Shown: one piece after another, positions 39,319-47,621 of the stretch
Numbering within the stretch: position 1 is the stretch's first letter
How the letters are laid out: each line of letters begins with the position of its first letter
Assembly (NCBI RefSeq): GCF_018614095.1
Contig: NZ_JAGGOY010000062.1
Span: 34,864-98,863 of the forward strand
DNA: 64,000 nt
DNA from: Streptomyces sp. ISL-87
Lineage (GTDB): Bacteria; Actinomycetota; Actinomycetes; Streptomycetales; Streptomycetaceae
Direction: 5' to 3'
Program-made: the position numbers and the translations under genes
Notes under the pieces: generated by a model
Told to the model about the DNA's origin: nothing
Databases searched by the model: none
What the model saw: the letters and a program-made list of their open reading frames with translations, nothing else

Positions 39319-41886
39319 ATGTCCGGACCCCGCGCCGCCCGCCACGCCCCGTCAAGACACGCCGTCACCGGTCCAGGCCGGCAGATACGCCCCCAGCTGA
39401 TCCGCGCCGCCCTGCTGCCCACGCTCGCCGCCGGGCTCAGCGGCGCGGCCGCGGTGATCTTCACCCTTCAGCTCGGCGGTGGCGCCGGGGACCGCGACGC
39501 CCGGCTGTGGCCCGTGCTCACCGGCTGCGCCCTGCTCGTCGTCGGCGCGCTCGCCGCCGCCCTGCTGGGAGCCCAGCGCGTCTCCAAGGCCGTCCGGGAC
39601 CGCTGCGAGGCGCTGCGCCGCTCCAGCCAACGCGGCCGCCAGGAGCTGCGGACGACCGCCGACCGGCTGGAGCGGGGCGAGACCCCGCCCCGCCCGGTGC
39701 GTGGCGGTCCGACCGGGGCGCCGCCGGGCACCGACCTGGCCGGGGTGGACGAGTTCTGGCTGCTGTCCCAGGAGCTGCGCGGCGCGCGCGAACAAGCGCA
39801 CGCGACCCTCGTACGGCTGGCGGCTCCGGCCGTGCGGTCCGACAGCGACCGCAAGGTGGAGGTCTTCGTCAACCTCGCGCGTCGGCTTCAGTCGCTGGTG
39901 CACCGCGAGATCTCGCTGCTCGACGACCTCGAAGACACCGTCGAGGACCCGGACCTGCTCAAGGAGCTCTTCCACGTCGATCACCTCGCCACCCGGATCC
40001 GCCGCCACGCCGAGAACCTCGCGGTACTCGGCGGCGCCGCGTCCCGGCGTCAGTGGACCCGGCCGATCGACCTCAGCGAGGTGCTGCGCTCGTCGGTCGC
40101 GGAGGTCGAGCAGTACCCGCGGGTCAAGGTGGTGCCCCCGGCCGGCGGCACGGTCCGTGGACACGCCGTCGCCGACGTGGTGCACCTGCTGGCCGAACTC
40201 GTGGAGAACGCCACGGTGTTCTCCGCTCCCGACACCGATGTGGTGGTGCGTGCCGAACGGGTCACCGCCGGGATCGCGGTCGAGGTGGAGGACCGGGGGC
40301 TGGGCATGCCGGCCGAGGAACAGCACCGGATGAACGCCCTGCTCGGCGACCCTGACCAGATCAACGTCCGAAACCTGCTGGCGGACGGGCGGATCGGCCT
40401 GTTCGTGGTCTCCGCGCTGGCCCGGCGGCACGGGATCGCCGTCGAGCTCAAGTCCAACATCTACGGCGGGCTGCTCGCCGTACTGGTGCTCCCGCAGGAG
40501 CTGTTGGGCGCGGAGGCGCCGAACGCCGCCGATGCGGTGGGGGGTTCGCGGGCCACCTCGTGGGGGACCGGAGAGGGAGGTGCGGTCCCGCCGCTGGAGC
40601 CCGTACGGGTACCCCTGCCGCGGCAGGAGCCAGCGACTGCTGCGGGCCCGACCGCACCGCCGTCCTGGACACAAACCACCCCGCGCACGGAACCACCGGC
40701 GGAGGGAGCCGAGCTGGACCTGGGCTCCGAAACCGCAGTGCCACCCACGCCGCCCCCCTCCCCGGCATGGGCCTCGCCCCAAGCGCCGGCACACGCGCAT
40801 GCCCTGGCAGGACCCTCCGGCCCGGCATGGCCTTCAGCGTCGGCAGGTCCCTCCGGCCCGGGAGGACCCTCCGGCCCGGCATGGCCTTCAGCGCCGGCAG
40901 GTCCCTCCGGCCCGGGAGGACCCTCCGGCCCGGCATGGCCTTCAGCGTCAGCAGGACCCTCCGGCCCGGGAGGACCCTCAGCCCCGGCATGGCCCTCAGC
41001 GCAGTCGTCGGCAGAGGCACCGGCCCCGGGACGGGCTCGGAGCTCGGCACAGGCTCCGGCCTCGGGACGGGCTCGGACCTCGGCCCCGGCCCCGGCACAG
41101 GCTCCGGCCTCGGGACGGGCTCGGACCTCGGCCCCGGCCCCGGCACAGGCTCCGGCCTCGGGACGGGCTCGGACCTCGGCCCCGGCCCCGGCTCATGCTC
41201 GGACCCCGGCCCCCGCTCCGGACCCGGCTCCGGCCTCGGGGCAGGCGCGCGCACAGGCCCCGGCTCCGACCCCGGCACAGGCTCCGGCCTTGGCTTCGGC
41301 TCGGACCCCGGCACAGGCTCCGGCCCCGTCCTCGGGGCAGGCGCGCGCACAGGCCCCGGCCTCGGCGCAGACGCCAGCGCAGGCGCGCGCAGAGACCTCG
41401 GCACAGGCCCAGGCCCCGGCCAGCACCCATGCCCCGGCCCAGGCCCGGGCATGGGGCTCGCCACCGGCCTCGGTCCCTGTACAGGCCTCGGCCACCTTCC
41501 CGGGACAGGCCTCGGCTCCCGTATCGGCCCCGGCACATGCTCAGGCACCGGTCCAGGCCCAGGCCAGCACCCCGGCCCCGGCCCCGGCATGGGCCCCGGC
41601 CACTGCCCCGGGGCAGGCCCTGGGACCCGTGACCCCGGCCTGCGTACAGGGCTCGGCTCCCGCCCCCGCGGCTCTGCCGGATCCCGTGTCCGTGTCCACC
41701 GACCCCCCGGAAGCGGACCGGCCGACGCTGCCCAGGCGGCGTGCGCAGGAACATCTGGCGCCGCAACTGCGCGACGCGCCCGCGCCCCGGCGGGCGGCGG
41801 AATCCGAGCAACCCGTGCACGACCCCGGCCTGATGGCCGCCTTCCAGCGCGGCTTCGGCCTCGCCCAGTCGGAGGACCGGACATGA
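39319..41886 (+). CDS. cvnA: Conservon sensor ATPase (CvnA-like) with long repetitive tail
   Basis: An 855-residue protein from the ATG at 39319. Two membrane segments lie at about residues 28-50 and 68-90. The HATPase domain (about 250-395) has the N box VVHLLAELVENATVFS, the G1 box EVEDRGLGM and the G2 box GRIGLFVVSALARRHG. No phosphorylatable His motif like that of classical kinases is obvious. CvnA proteins form a membrane complex with CvnB-D, resembling eukaryotic G-protein-coupled systems. Residues 400-800 are an extreme Ala/Pro/Ser/Gly region made of 18- and 16-residue tandem repeats, followed by a short conserved tail (LMAAFQRGFGLAQ). Confidence 0.9.
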   Translation: MSGPRAARHAPSRHAVTGPGRQIRPQLIRAALLPTLAAGLSGAAAVIFTLQLGGGAGDRDARLWPVLTGCALLVVGALAAALLGAQRVSKAVRDRCEALRRSSQRGRQELRTTADRLERGETPPRPVRGGPTGAPPGTDLAGVDEFWLLSQELRGAREQAHATLVRLAAPAVRSDSDRKVEVFVNLARRLQSLVHREISLLDDLEDTVEDPDLLKELFHVDHLATRIRRHAENLAVLGGAASRRQWTRPIDLSEVLRSSVAEVEQYPRVKVVPPAGGTVRGHAVADVVHLLAELVENATVFSAPDTDVVVRAERVTAGIAVEVEDRGLGMPAEEQHRMNALLGDPDQINVRNLLADGRIGLFVVSALARRHGIAVELKSNIYGGLLAVLVLPQELLGAEAPNAADAVGGSRATSWGTGEGGAVPPLEPVRVPLPRQEPATAAGPTAPPSWTQTTPRTEPPAEGAELDLGSETAVPPTPPPSPAWASPQAPAHAHALAGPSGPAWPSASAGPSGPGGPSGPAWPSAPAGPSGPGGPSGPAWPSASAGPSGPGGPSAPAWPSAQSSAEAPAPGRARSSAQAPASGRARTSAPAPAQAPASGRARTSAPAPAQAPASGRARTSAPAPAHARTPAPAPDPAPASGQARAQAPAPTPAQAPALASARTPAQAPAPSSGQARAQAPASAQTPAQARAETSAQAQAPASTHAPAQARAWGSPPASVPVQASATFPGQASAPVSAPAHAQAPVQAQASTPAPAPAWAPATAPGQALGPVTPACVQGSAPAPAALPDPVSVSTDPPEADRPTLPRRRAQEHLAPQLRDAPAPRRAAESEQPVHDPGLMAAFQRGFGLAQSEDRT
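40805..41640 (+). repeat. Minisatellites coding the low-complexity CvnA tail
   Basis: Two clear arrays: a 54-base unit repeated about three and a half times (about 40810-40990, coding GPSGPAWPSASAGPSGPG) and a 48-base unit repeated three times (about 41040-41190, coding ASGRARTSAPAPAQAP). Degenerate gcccaggccccggc-type units continue to about 41640. All three forward frames stay open here because of the biased composition. Confidence 0.85.
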
Positions 41887-42353
41887 CCCCGACCCCTCAC
41901 CTCAGCAAGGAGCGCACCCCCATGGGCGGCGAAGTGGCGACGACGACCAGTCGGCTCTCGGACCTCGACTGGCTGCTCAGCGGCCTGGTCCGGCGGGTGC
42001 CGTACACGCGCAGCGCGGTCCTGCTCACCGCGGACGGCCTCGTCACCTGTGTGCACGGCCTGGACGCCGACAGCGCCGACCACCTGGCGGCCCTGGCCTC
42101 CGGCCTCTACTCCCTCGGGCGGAGCGCCGGATCCCGGTTCGGGGACGGCGCGGAGGTCCGGCAGGTCGTGGTCGAGCTCGACACGGCGCTCGTCTTCGTC
42201 TCGGCCGCCGGATCCGGCACCTGCCTGGCGGTCCTCGCGGACCGGGAGGCCGACGCGGGCGTGCTCGGCTACGAGATTGCGATGCTGGTCAAGAGCGTAC
42301 GACCGTACCTGGCGGCCCCGCCGCGGCGGCCCGCCGCCGACCCGGGGCGATGA
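41883..42353 (+). CDS. cvnB: Conservon roadblock/LC7 protein (CvnB)
   Basis: Up to 156 residues; ATG 41883 lies in the cvnA stop (ATGA), with an alternative ATG at 41922 behind AAGGAG that would give the typical length. The roadblock/LC7 fold is evident: DLDWLLSGLVRRVPYTRSAVLLTADGLVTC, then ADHLAALASGLYSLGRSAG and VFVSAAGSGTCLAVLAD. CvnB proteins act with CvnD as the regulator of its GTPase cycle (Mgl-type). It sits second in the conservon. Confidence 0.92.
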   Translation: MTPTPHLSKERTPMGGEVATTTSRLSDLDWLLSGLVRRVPYTRSAVLLTADGLVTCVHGLDADSADHLAALASGLYSLGRSAGSRFGDGAEVRQVVVELDTALVFVSAAGSGTCLAVLADREADAGVLGYEIAMLVKSVRPYLAAPPRRPAADPGR

Positions 42354-42769
42354 GGGCCCGCGCGACGGGGGCGCACGGATTCGGGGCAGGGCGGGACACG
42401 CCCTGGCTGGACGACTCGGCGGGCCGCGTGATGCGCCCGTACACGGCGAGCGGCGGGCGGACCCGCCCGGCCGTCGCATTCGACCTGCTCTCACTCGTGA
42501 CGGCGACCGGCGTACGCCCGCGCGTCCCGCTCGGCGCGGAACACACCCTCGTGCTCCGACTGTGCGCGGGCGCGGCGGCGGTCACGGTCGCCGAGGTGGC
42601 CGGGCAACTGCGGCTCCCGGCGGTGGTGGTGAAAGTACTGCTGTCCGATCTGATGGAACACGGGGCCGTCATGGCGCAAGCGCCGCGGTTCCCGGGCGGC
42701 GGCTCGTTCGCCGCCGACGACCAGACCCTTCTGCGAGCGGTGCTCGATGGCCTACGCAAACGTTTGTGA
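42350..42769 (+). CDS. cvnC: Conservon DUF742 protein (CvnC)
   Basis: A 139-residue protein beginning in the cvnB stop. DUF742 features: RVMRPYTASGGRTRP near residue 26, FDLLSLVTATG, EHTLVLRLCAGAAAVTVAEVAGQLRLPAVVVKVLLSDLMEHGAV (a winged-helix-like segment). Its partners are the other Cvn proteins. It overlaps cvnD by 23 bases. Confidence 0.92.
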   Translation: MRARATGAHGFGAGRDTPWLDDSAGRVMRPYTASGGRTRPAVAFDLLSLVTATGVRPRVPLGAEHTLVLRLCAGAAAVTVAEVAGQLRLPAVVVKVLLSDLMEHGAVMAQAPRFPGGGSFAADDQTLLRAVLDGLRKRL

Positions 42770-43352
42770 CGGGCGGCCCCCCGGGGCTCTGCCCGCGACG
42801 CTGAAGATCCTGGTCGCGGGCGGGTTCGGGGCGGGCAAGACCACCTTCGTGGGCGCCGTGAGCGAAATCGAGCCGCTGCGCACGGAGGAGCTGCTGAGCG
42901 GGCTGAGCGAGGCCGCCGACCCGCTGGACGGGGTCGAGGCGAAGACGGCGACGACCGTCGCGCTGGACTTCGGCCGGATCACCCTCGACGAGCGGCACGT
43001 CCTGTATCTCTTCGGCACGCCCGGGCAACAGCGCTTCTGGTTCCTGTGGGAGGAGCTGTGCGCCGGCGCACTCGGGGCGGTGGTGCTCGCCGACACGCGC
43101 CGCCTCGCCGACTGCTTCCCCGCCGTCGATTTCTTCGAACGGCGCGGAATCGGCTTCGTCGTCGCCGTCAACGAGTTCGACGGCGGCCACCGCTACGCGG
43201 CCGACGAGGTCCGAGAGGCGGTGGGGCTCGGGCCGGAGGTGCCCGTCGTGCGCTGCGACGCACGGCTGACGAGTTCCGGTACGGGGGCGCTCGCCGCCCT
43301 CGTCCACCATCTGCTGTCCACAGCGAAGACTTCGGATTCGGGGGAACCATGA
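42747..43352 (+). CDS. cvnD: Conservon small GTPase-like protein (CvnD)
   Basis: A 201-residue Mgl/Rab-like NTPase. P-loop LVAGGFGAGKTTFVG (about residue 22), switch region TATTVALDFGRI, the G3 region LYLFGTPGQQRFWFLW (Pro-Gly-Gln) and G4 region AVNEFDGG (N-x-x-D) are visible. CvnD binds and hydrolyses GTP and is thought to be held at the membrane by CvnA-C. The stop overlaps the GAF gene (ATGA). Confidence 0.93.
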   Translation: MAYANVCDGRPPGALPATLKILVAGGFGAGKTTFVGAVSEIEPLRTEELLSGLSEAADPLDGVEAKTATTVALDFGRITLDERHVLYLFGTPGQQRFWFLWEELCAGALGAVVLADTRRLADCFPAVDFFERRGIGFVVAVNEFDGGHRYAADEVREAVGLGPEVPVVRCDARLTSSGTGALAALVHHLLSTAKTSDSGEP

Positions 43353-43897
43353 TGACGTACTACGAATCGACCGGACACCTGCTGCTCACCCCGGTGGACC
43401 GGGAGGCGCCCGCGCGCGTCGTCCGGCTGCGTGAACTGGGCCTGGGCGAACGGACGGACGCGGAGCTCGACGCCTTCGCCCGGCGGGTCGCGCAGACACT
43501 GGACGCCCCGTACGCGGGCGTCAACTTCATAGGCGAGGAACGGCAGTTCTTCGCCGGGCTGCACCACGGGCCGGACGCCCCGGCGAGCGGGTACCCGGCG
43601 CGGGTACTGGCCCGGGACCACGGGTACTGCCCGCATGTGGTGGTACGGCGCCGCGCGCTGGTGCTGGAGGACGTATGGGACTTCGCGCGCTTCGCGGGGA
43701 ACGCGGTGGTGGACGAGAGCGGGGTGCGGTCGTACCTGGGGGCGCCGCTGACGGACCGGCGCGGGATCGTGCTGGGGACGGTGTGCGCGGTGGACGTGGT
43801 GCCGCGGCGGTGGGGGACGGAGGGACTGGCGACCGTGAAGGCGCTGGCGGCGGAGCTGGTGGCGCTGTTCCACGAGCGGGAGGACAGGCGCGGCTGA
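43349..43897 (+). CDS. GAF domain protein closing the conservon
   Basis: A 182-residue GAF protein coupled to cvnD. LGERTDAELDAFARRVAQTLDAPYAGVNFI begins the fold, YCPHVVVRRRALVLEDVWDFARF and RSYLGAPLTDRRGIVLGTVCAVDVVPRRW complete it. Such stand-alone GAF proteins follow some conservons and may bind a small ligand or haem-like group; no Cys/His pattern identifies one here. No DNA-binding or enzymatic domain is attached. Confidence 0.88.
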   Translation: MMTYYESTGHLLLTPVDREAPARVVRLRELGLGERTDAELDAFARRVAQTLDAPYAGVNFIGEERQFFAGLHHGPDAPASGYPARVLARDHGYCPHVVVRRRALVLEDVWDFARFAGNAVVDESGVRSYLGAPLTDRRGIVLGTVCAVDVVPRRWGTEGLATVKALAAELVALFHEREDRRG

Positions 43898-43979
43898 CCG
43901 GTCTGCCGGGGTGATTGTCAGTGCCGGGGTCTACGGTCGGAGACGAGGGATCACCGGTGGCTGGAGAGGAGTCGCGGGG

Positions 43980-44336
43980 ATGGCCACAACAGCGGAGGAC
44001 GTGCGGGCGATCGCGCTGTCGCTGCCGGACAGCAGCGAAAAGCTCGCCTGGGGCATGCCGACCTTCCGGGTGGGCGGGAAGATCTTCGCCGCGGTCGGGG
44101 ACGACGACACCTCGATCGGGGTCAAGTGTCCGAAGGAGGACCGGGCCGGGCTGATCGCGGCGGAGCCGGCGAAGTTCTTCATACGCGAGGGCCACGACGA
44201 CAACTACGCGTGGCTCCGGGTCCGGCTCGCGTCGGTTGAGGACGCGGGGGAGCTGCGCTCGATCCTGGCCGACTCCTGGCTCCAGGCGGCGCCGAAGCGG
44301 CTGGCCGCGGCGCACCCGGAGCTGGGCGGGGGCTGA
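43980..44336 (+). CDS. MmcQ/YjbR family protein
   Basis: A 118-residue protein from the ATG at 43980. The family pattern is clear: ATTAEDVRAIALSLPDSSEKLAWGMPTFRVGGKIFA, CPKEDRAGLIAAEPAKFF and the WLRVRLASVEDAGELRSILADSW end. The fold resembles double-wing DNA-binding proteins (CyaY-like), but the function is unknown. It is convergent with the transketolase genes. Confidence 0.88.
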   Translation: MATTAEDVRAIALSLPDSSEKLAWGMPTFRVGGKIFAAVGDDDTSIGVKCPKEDRAGLIAAEPAKFFIREGHDDNYAWLRVRLASVEDAGELRSILADSWLQAAPKRLAAAHPELGGG

Positions 44337-44347
44337 GGGGCCTCAGC

Positions 44348-45259
44348 TCACTGGAGGAAGGCGCCGATCCGCGAACGAAGGGAGCCGGCGTCCAGTCCGT
44401 GGGCGGCAATGTGCTCCTCGCTGGTGCCGTAGCGGCGCAGCTCGGCGCGAGCCACACCGAGGCCCAGGACTCGGTGGGGGACCGCGGCGAGGGCGTCGTT
44501 GGCGGCTGCCGTGGAGGTACCGGCGAGGTACGGCTCGACAAGCACCACATCGGCCGTCCCGACTGCGCCGGGCCCGGTGGCCGCGGCCGCGCGGAGGGCC
44601 GCGTCGTCGAAGGGCCGCACGGTGGTGGCGTACAGGACCGTCACGTCCATTCCCTCGGTCGCGGCGAGGACGTTGTCCAGCAGCGGGCCGACGGCGATCA
44701 CCACGCCGCCACGCCCCTCGCGTACGGTCCGGAAGCCCACGCCGTCCACCGGGCGCGGTGCGCTGTTCGACTGCTCGGAGAGCCGGACGTACACCTTGTC
44801 GTCCCCGGCCGCGTACGCGTGCCGCATCAGCGCCTCGGCCTCGTCCGGGTGGCCCGGCACATGGACGGTCCAGCCGTCGAGCGTGTCCATCAGGGCCACG
44901 TCGCCCGGCGCCATGTGGGTGTACCCGCCGGCCGGCCAGTCGTAGCTGCCGCTTGAACTGACCAGAACCCCGCCCGTGCCCTGGTGCCCGAAGTCCAGCT
45001 TGACCTGCTCGAACGGGCGCTCCACGAGGAAGCTCGCGAAGGTGTGGACGACCGGCCGCAGACCGGTGAGCGCCAGGCCGCCGCCGACGCCGACGAGGAG
45101 CTGTTCCCTGATCCCCACATTGATCACCCGCTCCGGGTGGCGCTCGTGGGCCGGGCGGAACCCGTCCATGGTGATCTCCGCCAGCACGAGTGCCAGCCGC
45201 GGATCTTCGTCGAGCAGCCGCGACGTGACCGAGACGAACCGTTCCCGCATGGTGTCCAT
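44348..45259 (-). CDS. Transketolase, C-terminal (pyrimidine/transketolase) subunit
   Basis: A 303-residue protein covering the Pyr-binding and C-terminal domains of a transketolase/DXPS-like enzyme. VLAEITMDGF, RHPERVINVGIREQLLVGVGGGLALTGLRPVVHTFASF (with the catalytic-type Glu in GIREQ) and YDWPAGGYTHMAPGDVALM are visible. It needs the N-terminal subunit encoded 18 bases upstream. Typical split transketolases of actinobacteria have unknown substrate preference; 5-phosphate sugar transfer is likely. The stop is 11 bases from the convergent MmcQ stop. Confidence 0.9.
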   Translation of the reverse strand: MDTMRERFVSVTSRLLDEDPRLALVLAEITMDGFRPAHERHPERVINVGIREQLLVGVGGGLALTGLRPVVHTFASFLVERPFEQVKLDFGHQGTGGVLVSSSGSYDWPAGGYTHMAPGDVALMDTLDGWTVHVPGHPDEAEALMRHAYAAGDDKVYVRLSEQSNSAPRPVDGVGFRTVREGRGGVVIAVGPLLDNVLAATEGMDVTVLYATTVRPFDDAALRAAAATGPGAVGTADVVLVEPYLAGTSTAAANDALAAVPHRVLGLGVARAELRRYGTSEEHIAAHGLDAGSLRSRIGAFLQ

Positions 45260-45277
45260 GATCTTTTCCCCTACCCC

Positions 45278-45979
45278 TCAGCGCTTCTTCTCGACGCGGG
45301 CGACGACGGCGTGCGGCCGGCCCGGATGCGGTGCGGTGAAAGCGGCGTGCAGCGCGGCGTGGTCCCGCCCGTCGACGGTGACCGCCGACCAGCCGGCCGC
45401 CTCGAACCGGGAGGCGATCCCGCCGTGCCAGCCGTGGGTCGCTGAGTCGTTGTCGATCACCACCGTGTGCAGCCGGTCCAGCCCGGCGGAGCCGGCGTAC
45501 GCGATCGCCTCGTGGTTGCTGCCCTCGTCCAGCTCGGCGTCCCCGATCAGCACCCAGACGGCCGGATCGTCCAGTCCCTGCGCCCGCAGCCCGAGCGCAC
45601 TGCCGACGGCGAGCGGCAAGCCGTGCCCGAGGGAGCCGCTGCCGATCTCCACGCCGGGGATCAGAGTGCGGTCCGGGTGGTGCCCGAGGGGCGAGTCGTA
45701 CGCTCCGAAGCCGCTCAGCCAGCCGACGGGGAAGAACCTCTTGGCGGCGAGCACGGCGTAGTACGCCATCGGCCCGTGCCCCTTGGACAGCAGGAACCGG
45801 TCCCGCCCGGCGTCCCCGGCACTCTCGGGCCGCACCCGCAGCACCCGGTCGTAGAGCACCCACAGCACGTCGAGCGTGGAGGTGGCGGCGGGCCCATGCT
45901 TCTCGGCCCCGGTCATGAGCCCCATGAGGGACCCCAGATCCTCGTAGCGGACCTCAGCGTCCGCGGTTGTCTGCGTCAT
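45278..45979 (-). CDS. Transketolase, N-terminal (TPP-binding) subunit
   Basis: A 233-residue protein with the thiamine diphosphate motif GDAELDEGSNHEAIAYAG plus the metal-ligand Asn region (about residues 140-170), GSLGHGLPLAVGSALG and DRFLLSKGHGPMAYYAVLA. ATG complement 45977-45979. No Shine-Dalgarno sequence precedes it, and the predicted transcription start lies at or within a base or two of the ATG, so the mRNA is probably leaderless. The promoter contains a SoxR-box-like palindrome, suggesting induction by redox-active compounds or a related MerR signal. Confidence 0.9.
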   Translation of the reverse strand: MTQTTADAEVRYEDLGSLMGLMTGAEKHGPAATSTLDVLWVLYDRVLRVRPESAGDAGRDRFLLSKGHGPMAYYAVLAAKRFFPVGWLSGFGAYDSPLGHHPDRTLIPGVEIGSGSLGHGLPLAVGSALGLRAQGLDDPAVWVLIGDAELDEGSNHEAIAYAGSAGLDRLHTVVIDNDSATHGWHGGIASRFEAAGWSAVTVDGRDHAALHAAFTAPHPGRPHAVVARVEKKR

Positions 45980-45985
45980 ACACGG

Positions 45986-46016
45986 ATCATGCAACCTCAA
46001 TCGAACTTGAGGTCAA
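45986..46016 (-). promoter_or_regulatory. MerR/SoxR-type promoter of the transketolase genes
   Basis: On the minus strand, TTGACC (46016-46011) is followed after a 19-base spacer by CATGAT (45991-45986). The spacer carries the palindrome read on the plus strand as CCTCAATCGAACTTGAGG (45995-46012), which equals the SoxR consensus CCTCAAGTTAACTTGAGG at 15 of 18 positions; only three central bases differ. The long spacer is the hallmark of MerR-family activated promoters. No soxR gene is in the window. Confidence 0.75.
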
Positions 46017-46115
46017 CCCCCACCGGTGACGGAAAAGGCGCGCGCGACCACCCCGCGAAGTGCGGTATTGTTCTCCTGCGCGTTCAACCAGGGGAAACCC
46101 CAGGTCAGCGGGCAT

Positions 46116-46192
<77 letters not shown>

Positions 46193-46223
46193 TGCTTCAT
46201 GCAGGTCGGAGGCCGTTCTCTCA

Positions 46224-47621
46224 CTATTGAGAGGGCGGCCTTTCGTGCGTCCGGGGCCGTGGTGGTCGCAGTGTGGTCGCACGTCCGGTCTGTGGCCGGT
46301 CGGCCGTGGCGCTGAAGCCGGATACGGTGGGGAAGCGGAGTCGGCGGAGGGCTTCGCGGATCCGGTGGATGTGGTCGCGTGGTGGTCGCAGCCACGCCAT
46401 ACGGGCCTCTTCGCGGCTGGTCTTCTCGGCTCCGGTGAGTGTGTGGTCGATGGTGTCGACGGCTTCCCGGGCTGCCTGCTGGGTGAGGTGGCTGTAGATG
46501 TTCGCGGTGGTCGACAGGGTGGAGTGCCGCAGCGTCTTGGAGACCAAGGTCAGGGGCACTCCGGCGGTGATGGTGATCGTGGCGGCCAGGTGGCGCAGGT
46601 CGTGGACCGTGATCCTGGGGACGCCGGCTTCGGCGGAGAGCTGGTGGAGTCGGTCGAGAACCTGGTGTGGTCCGAGCGGGTGGCCGTCGGGTCGGCAGAA
46701 GACGAGTCCTGTGAACGGGTCGTCAGGGTCTCCGCGTGTGCAGGGAGTGGTTCGTGCTCGGTTCCGCAGGGCGGTAGCGACGCGGGGCGAGATGGCGACC
46801 CACCCTCGGCTCGATCGTGTCTTCGGTGTGGTGATGGCGAGCCGGTTGTTGTCGATGGCGGAGAGGGTGCAGCGCACGTAGAGGACGCCTTCCGTCAGGT
46901 GGATGTCGTTCCAGTGGAGGCCGAGGGCTTCGCCCTTGCGCAGGCCGGTGCCGATGAGGAACTCGAACAGGTCGGCCATCTGGGGGTCGGCCTGGTGGCA
47001 GTAGGCGAGGAAGCGGGCGGCCTCCTCGGCCGTCCAGATGCGTCGCTCCGGGGACGGCGGGCGGCGCAGGACTGGGGGACTGGCCGGGTTGTGGGGGAGG
47101 CGGTGTTGCCGGACGGCGTCGCCGAGCGCGCTGGAGAGGGTGGCCAGGCAGCGGTAGAGGGTGGTCCGGCCGCGGCCGGCGGCGAGCTGGCAGGTGACGT
47201 AGGCCGAGATGTGCCGGTGGGTGAGCTGGTCGAGCTTGAGGGTGCCGAACACGGGGGTGAGGTCGTTGCGGACGTAGTCGCGGTAGCGGGCCATGGTGGT
47301 GGGCTTCAGTACGAGGGCCTTCGCGGTCAGCCAGGCGTTCAGGTAGGCGGCGACCGTCTGGTTCGGGTCCGCGTCGAACCCGCCGGCCTCGCCCTCGAGG
47401 AACCGGCGCAGCGCTTGCTCGGCCGAATCCTGGCTGGGGAACCCGCCCCGCCGCACCGTCGTCCGGCGACGAGCTGGGGAGGGGACGTCGACGGCGAAGT
47501 TCCACGTTCCATGGTCGCTGTCGGTGAGCAGGCGAGGGCAGCGTGTACCGAGCTGGTGTTGGTGGGTGTCTCTGCAGCCGCAGCGGCGGTAGATGCGGCC
47601 GCGGTCGGCGGTGGTGCGCAT
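46224..47621 (-). CDS. int: Tyrosine recombinase/integrase
   Basis: A 465-residue integrase; ATG complement 47619-47621. The N-terminus has a Cys/His segment (RIYRRCGCRDTHQHQLGTRCP), typical of actinobacterial ICE integrases, then an AP2-like arm-binding region (WNFAVDVPS), the SAM-like core-binding domain (TVAAYLNAWLTAKALVLKPTTMARY) and the catalytic domain with Arg in GTGLRKGEALGL (about 226), HDLRH (about 342-346), a His in TLRHS and Tyr in NIYSHL (about 375). It is the left-end gene of the accessory island. No excisionase or replication gene is next to it, so autonomous mobility is doubtful. Confidence 0.95.
   Translation of the reverse strand: MRTTADRGRIYRRCGCRDTHQHQLGTRCPRLLTDSDHGTWNFAVDVPSPARRRTTVRRGGFPSQDSAEQALRRFLEGEAGGFDADPNQTVAAYLNAWLTAKALVLKPTTMARYRDYVRNDLTPVFGTLKLDQLTHRHISAYVTCQLAAGRGRTTLYRCLATLSSALGDAVRQHRLPHNPASPPVLRRPPSPERRIWTAEEAARFLAYCHQADPQMADLFEFLIGTGLRKGEALGLHWNDIHLTEGVLYVRCTLSAIDNNRLAITTPKTRSSRGWVAISPRVATALRNRARTTPCTRGDPDDPFTGLVFCRPDGHPLGPHQVLDRLHQLSAEAGVPRITVHDLRHLAATITITAGVPLTLVSKTLRHSTLSTTANIYSHLTQQAAREAVDTIDHTLTGAEKTSREEARMAWLRPPRDHIHRIREALRRLRFPTVSGFSATADRPQTGRATTLRPPRPRTHERPPSQ

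Noticed and set aside
36972..39464. Minus-strand open frame of 830 codons
   Set aside because: Antisense to the GDSL and MBL-fold hydrolase genes, with Arg/Pro/Ala-only composition and no motif.
40532..42353. Additional open frames through the repeat region of cvnA on both strands
   Set aside because: They come from the biased repeats, and only one frame continues from the ATPase domain to the conserved end. The end of one such frame does become the real cvnB from 41883.
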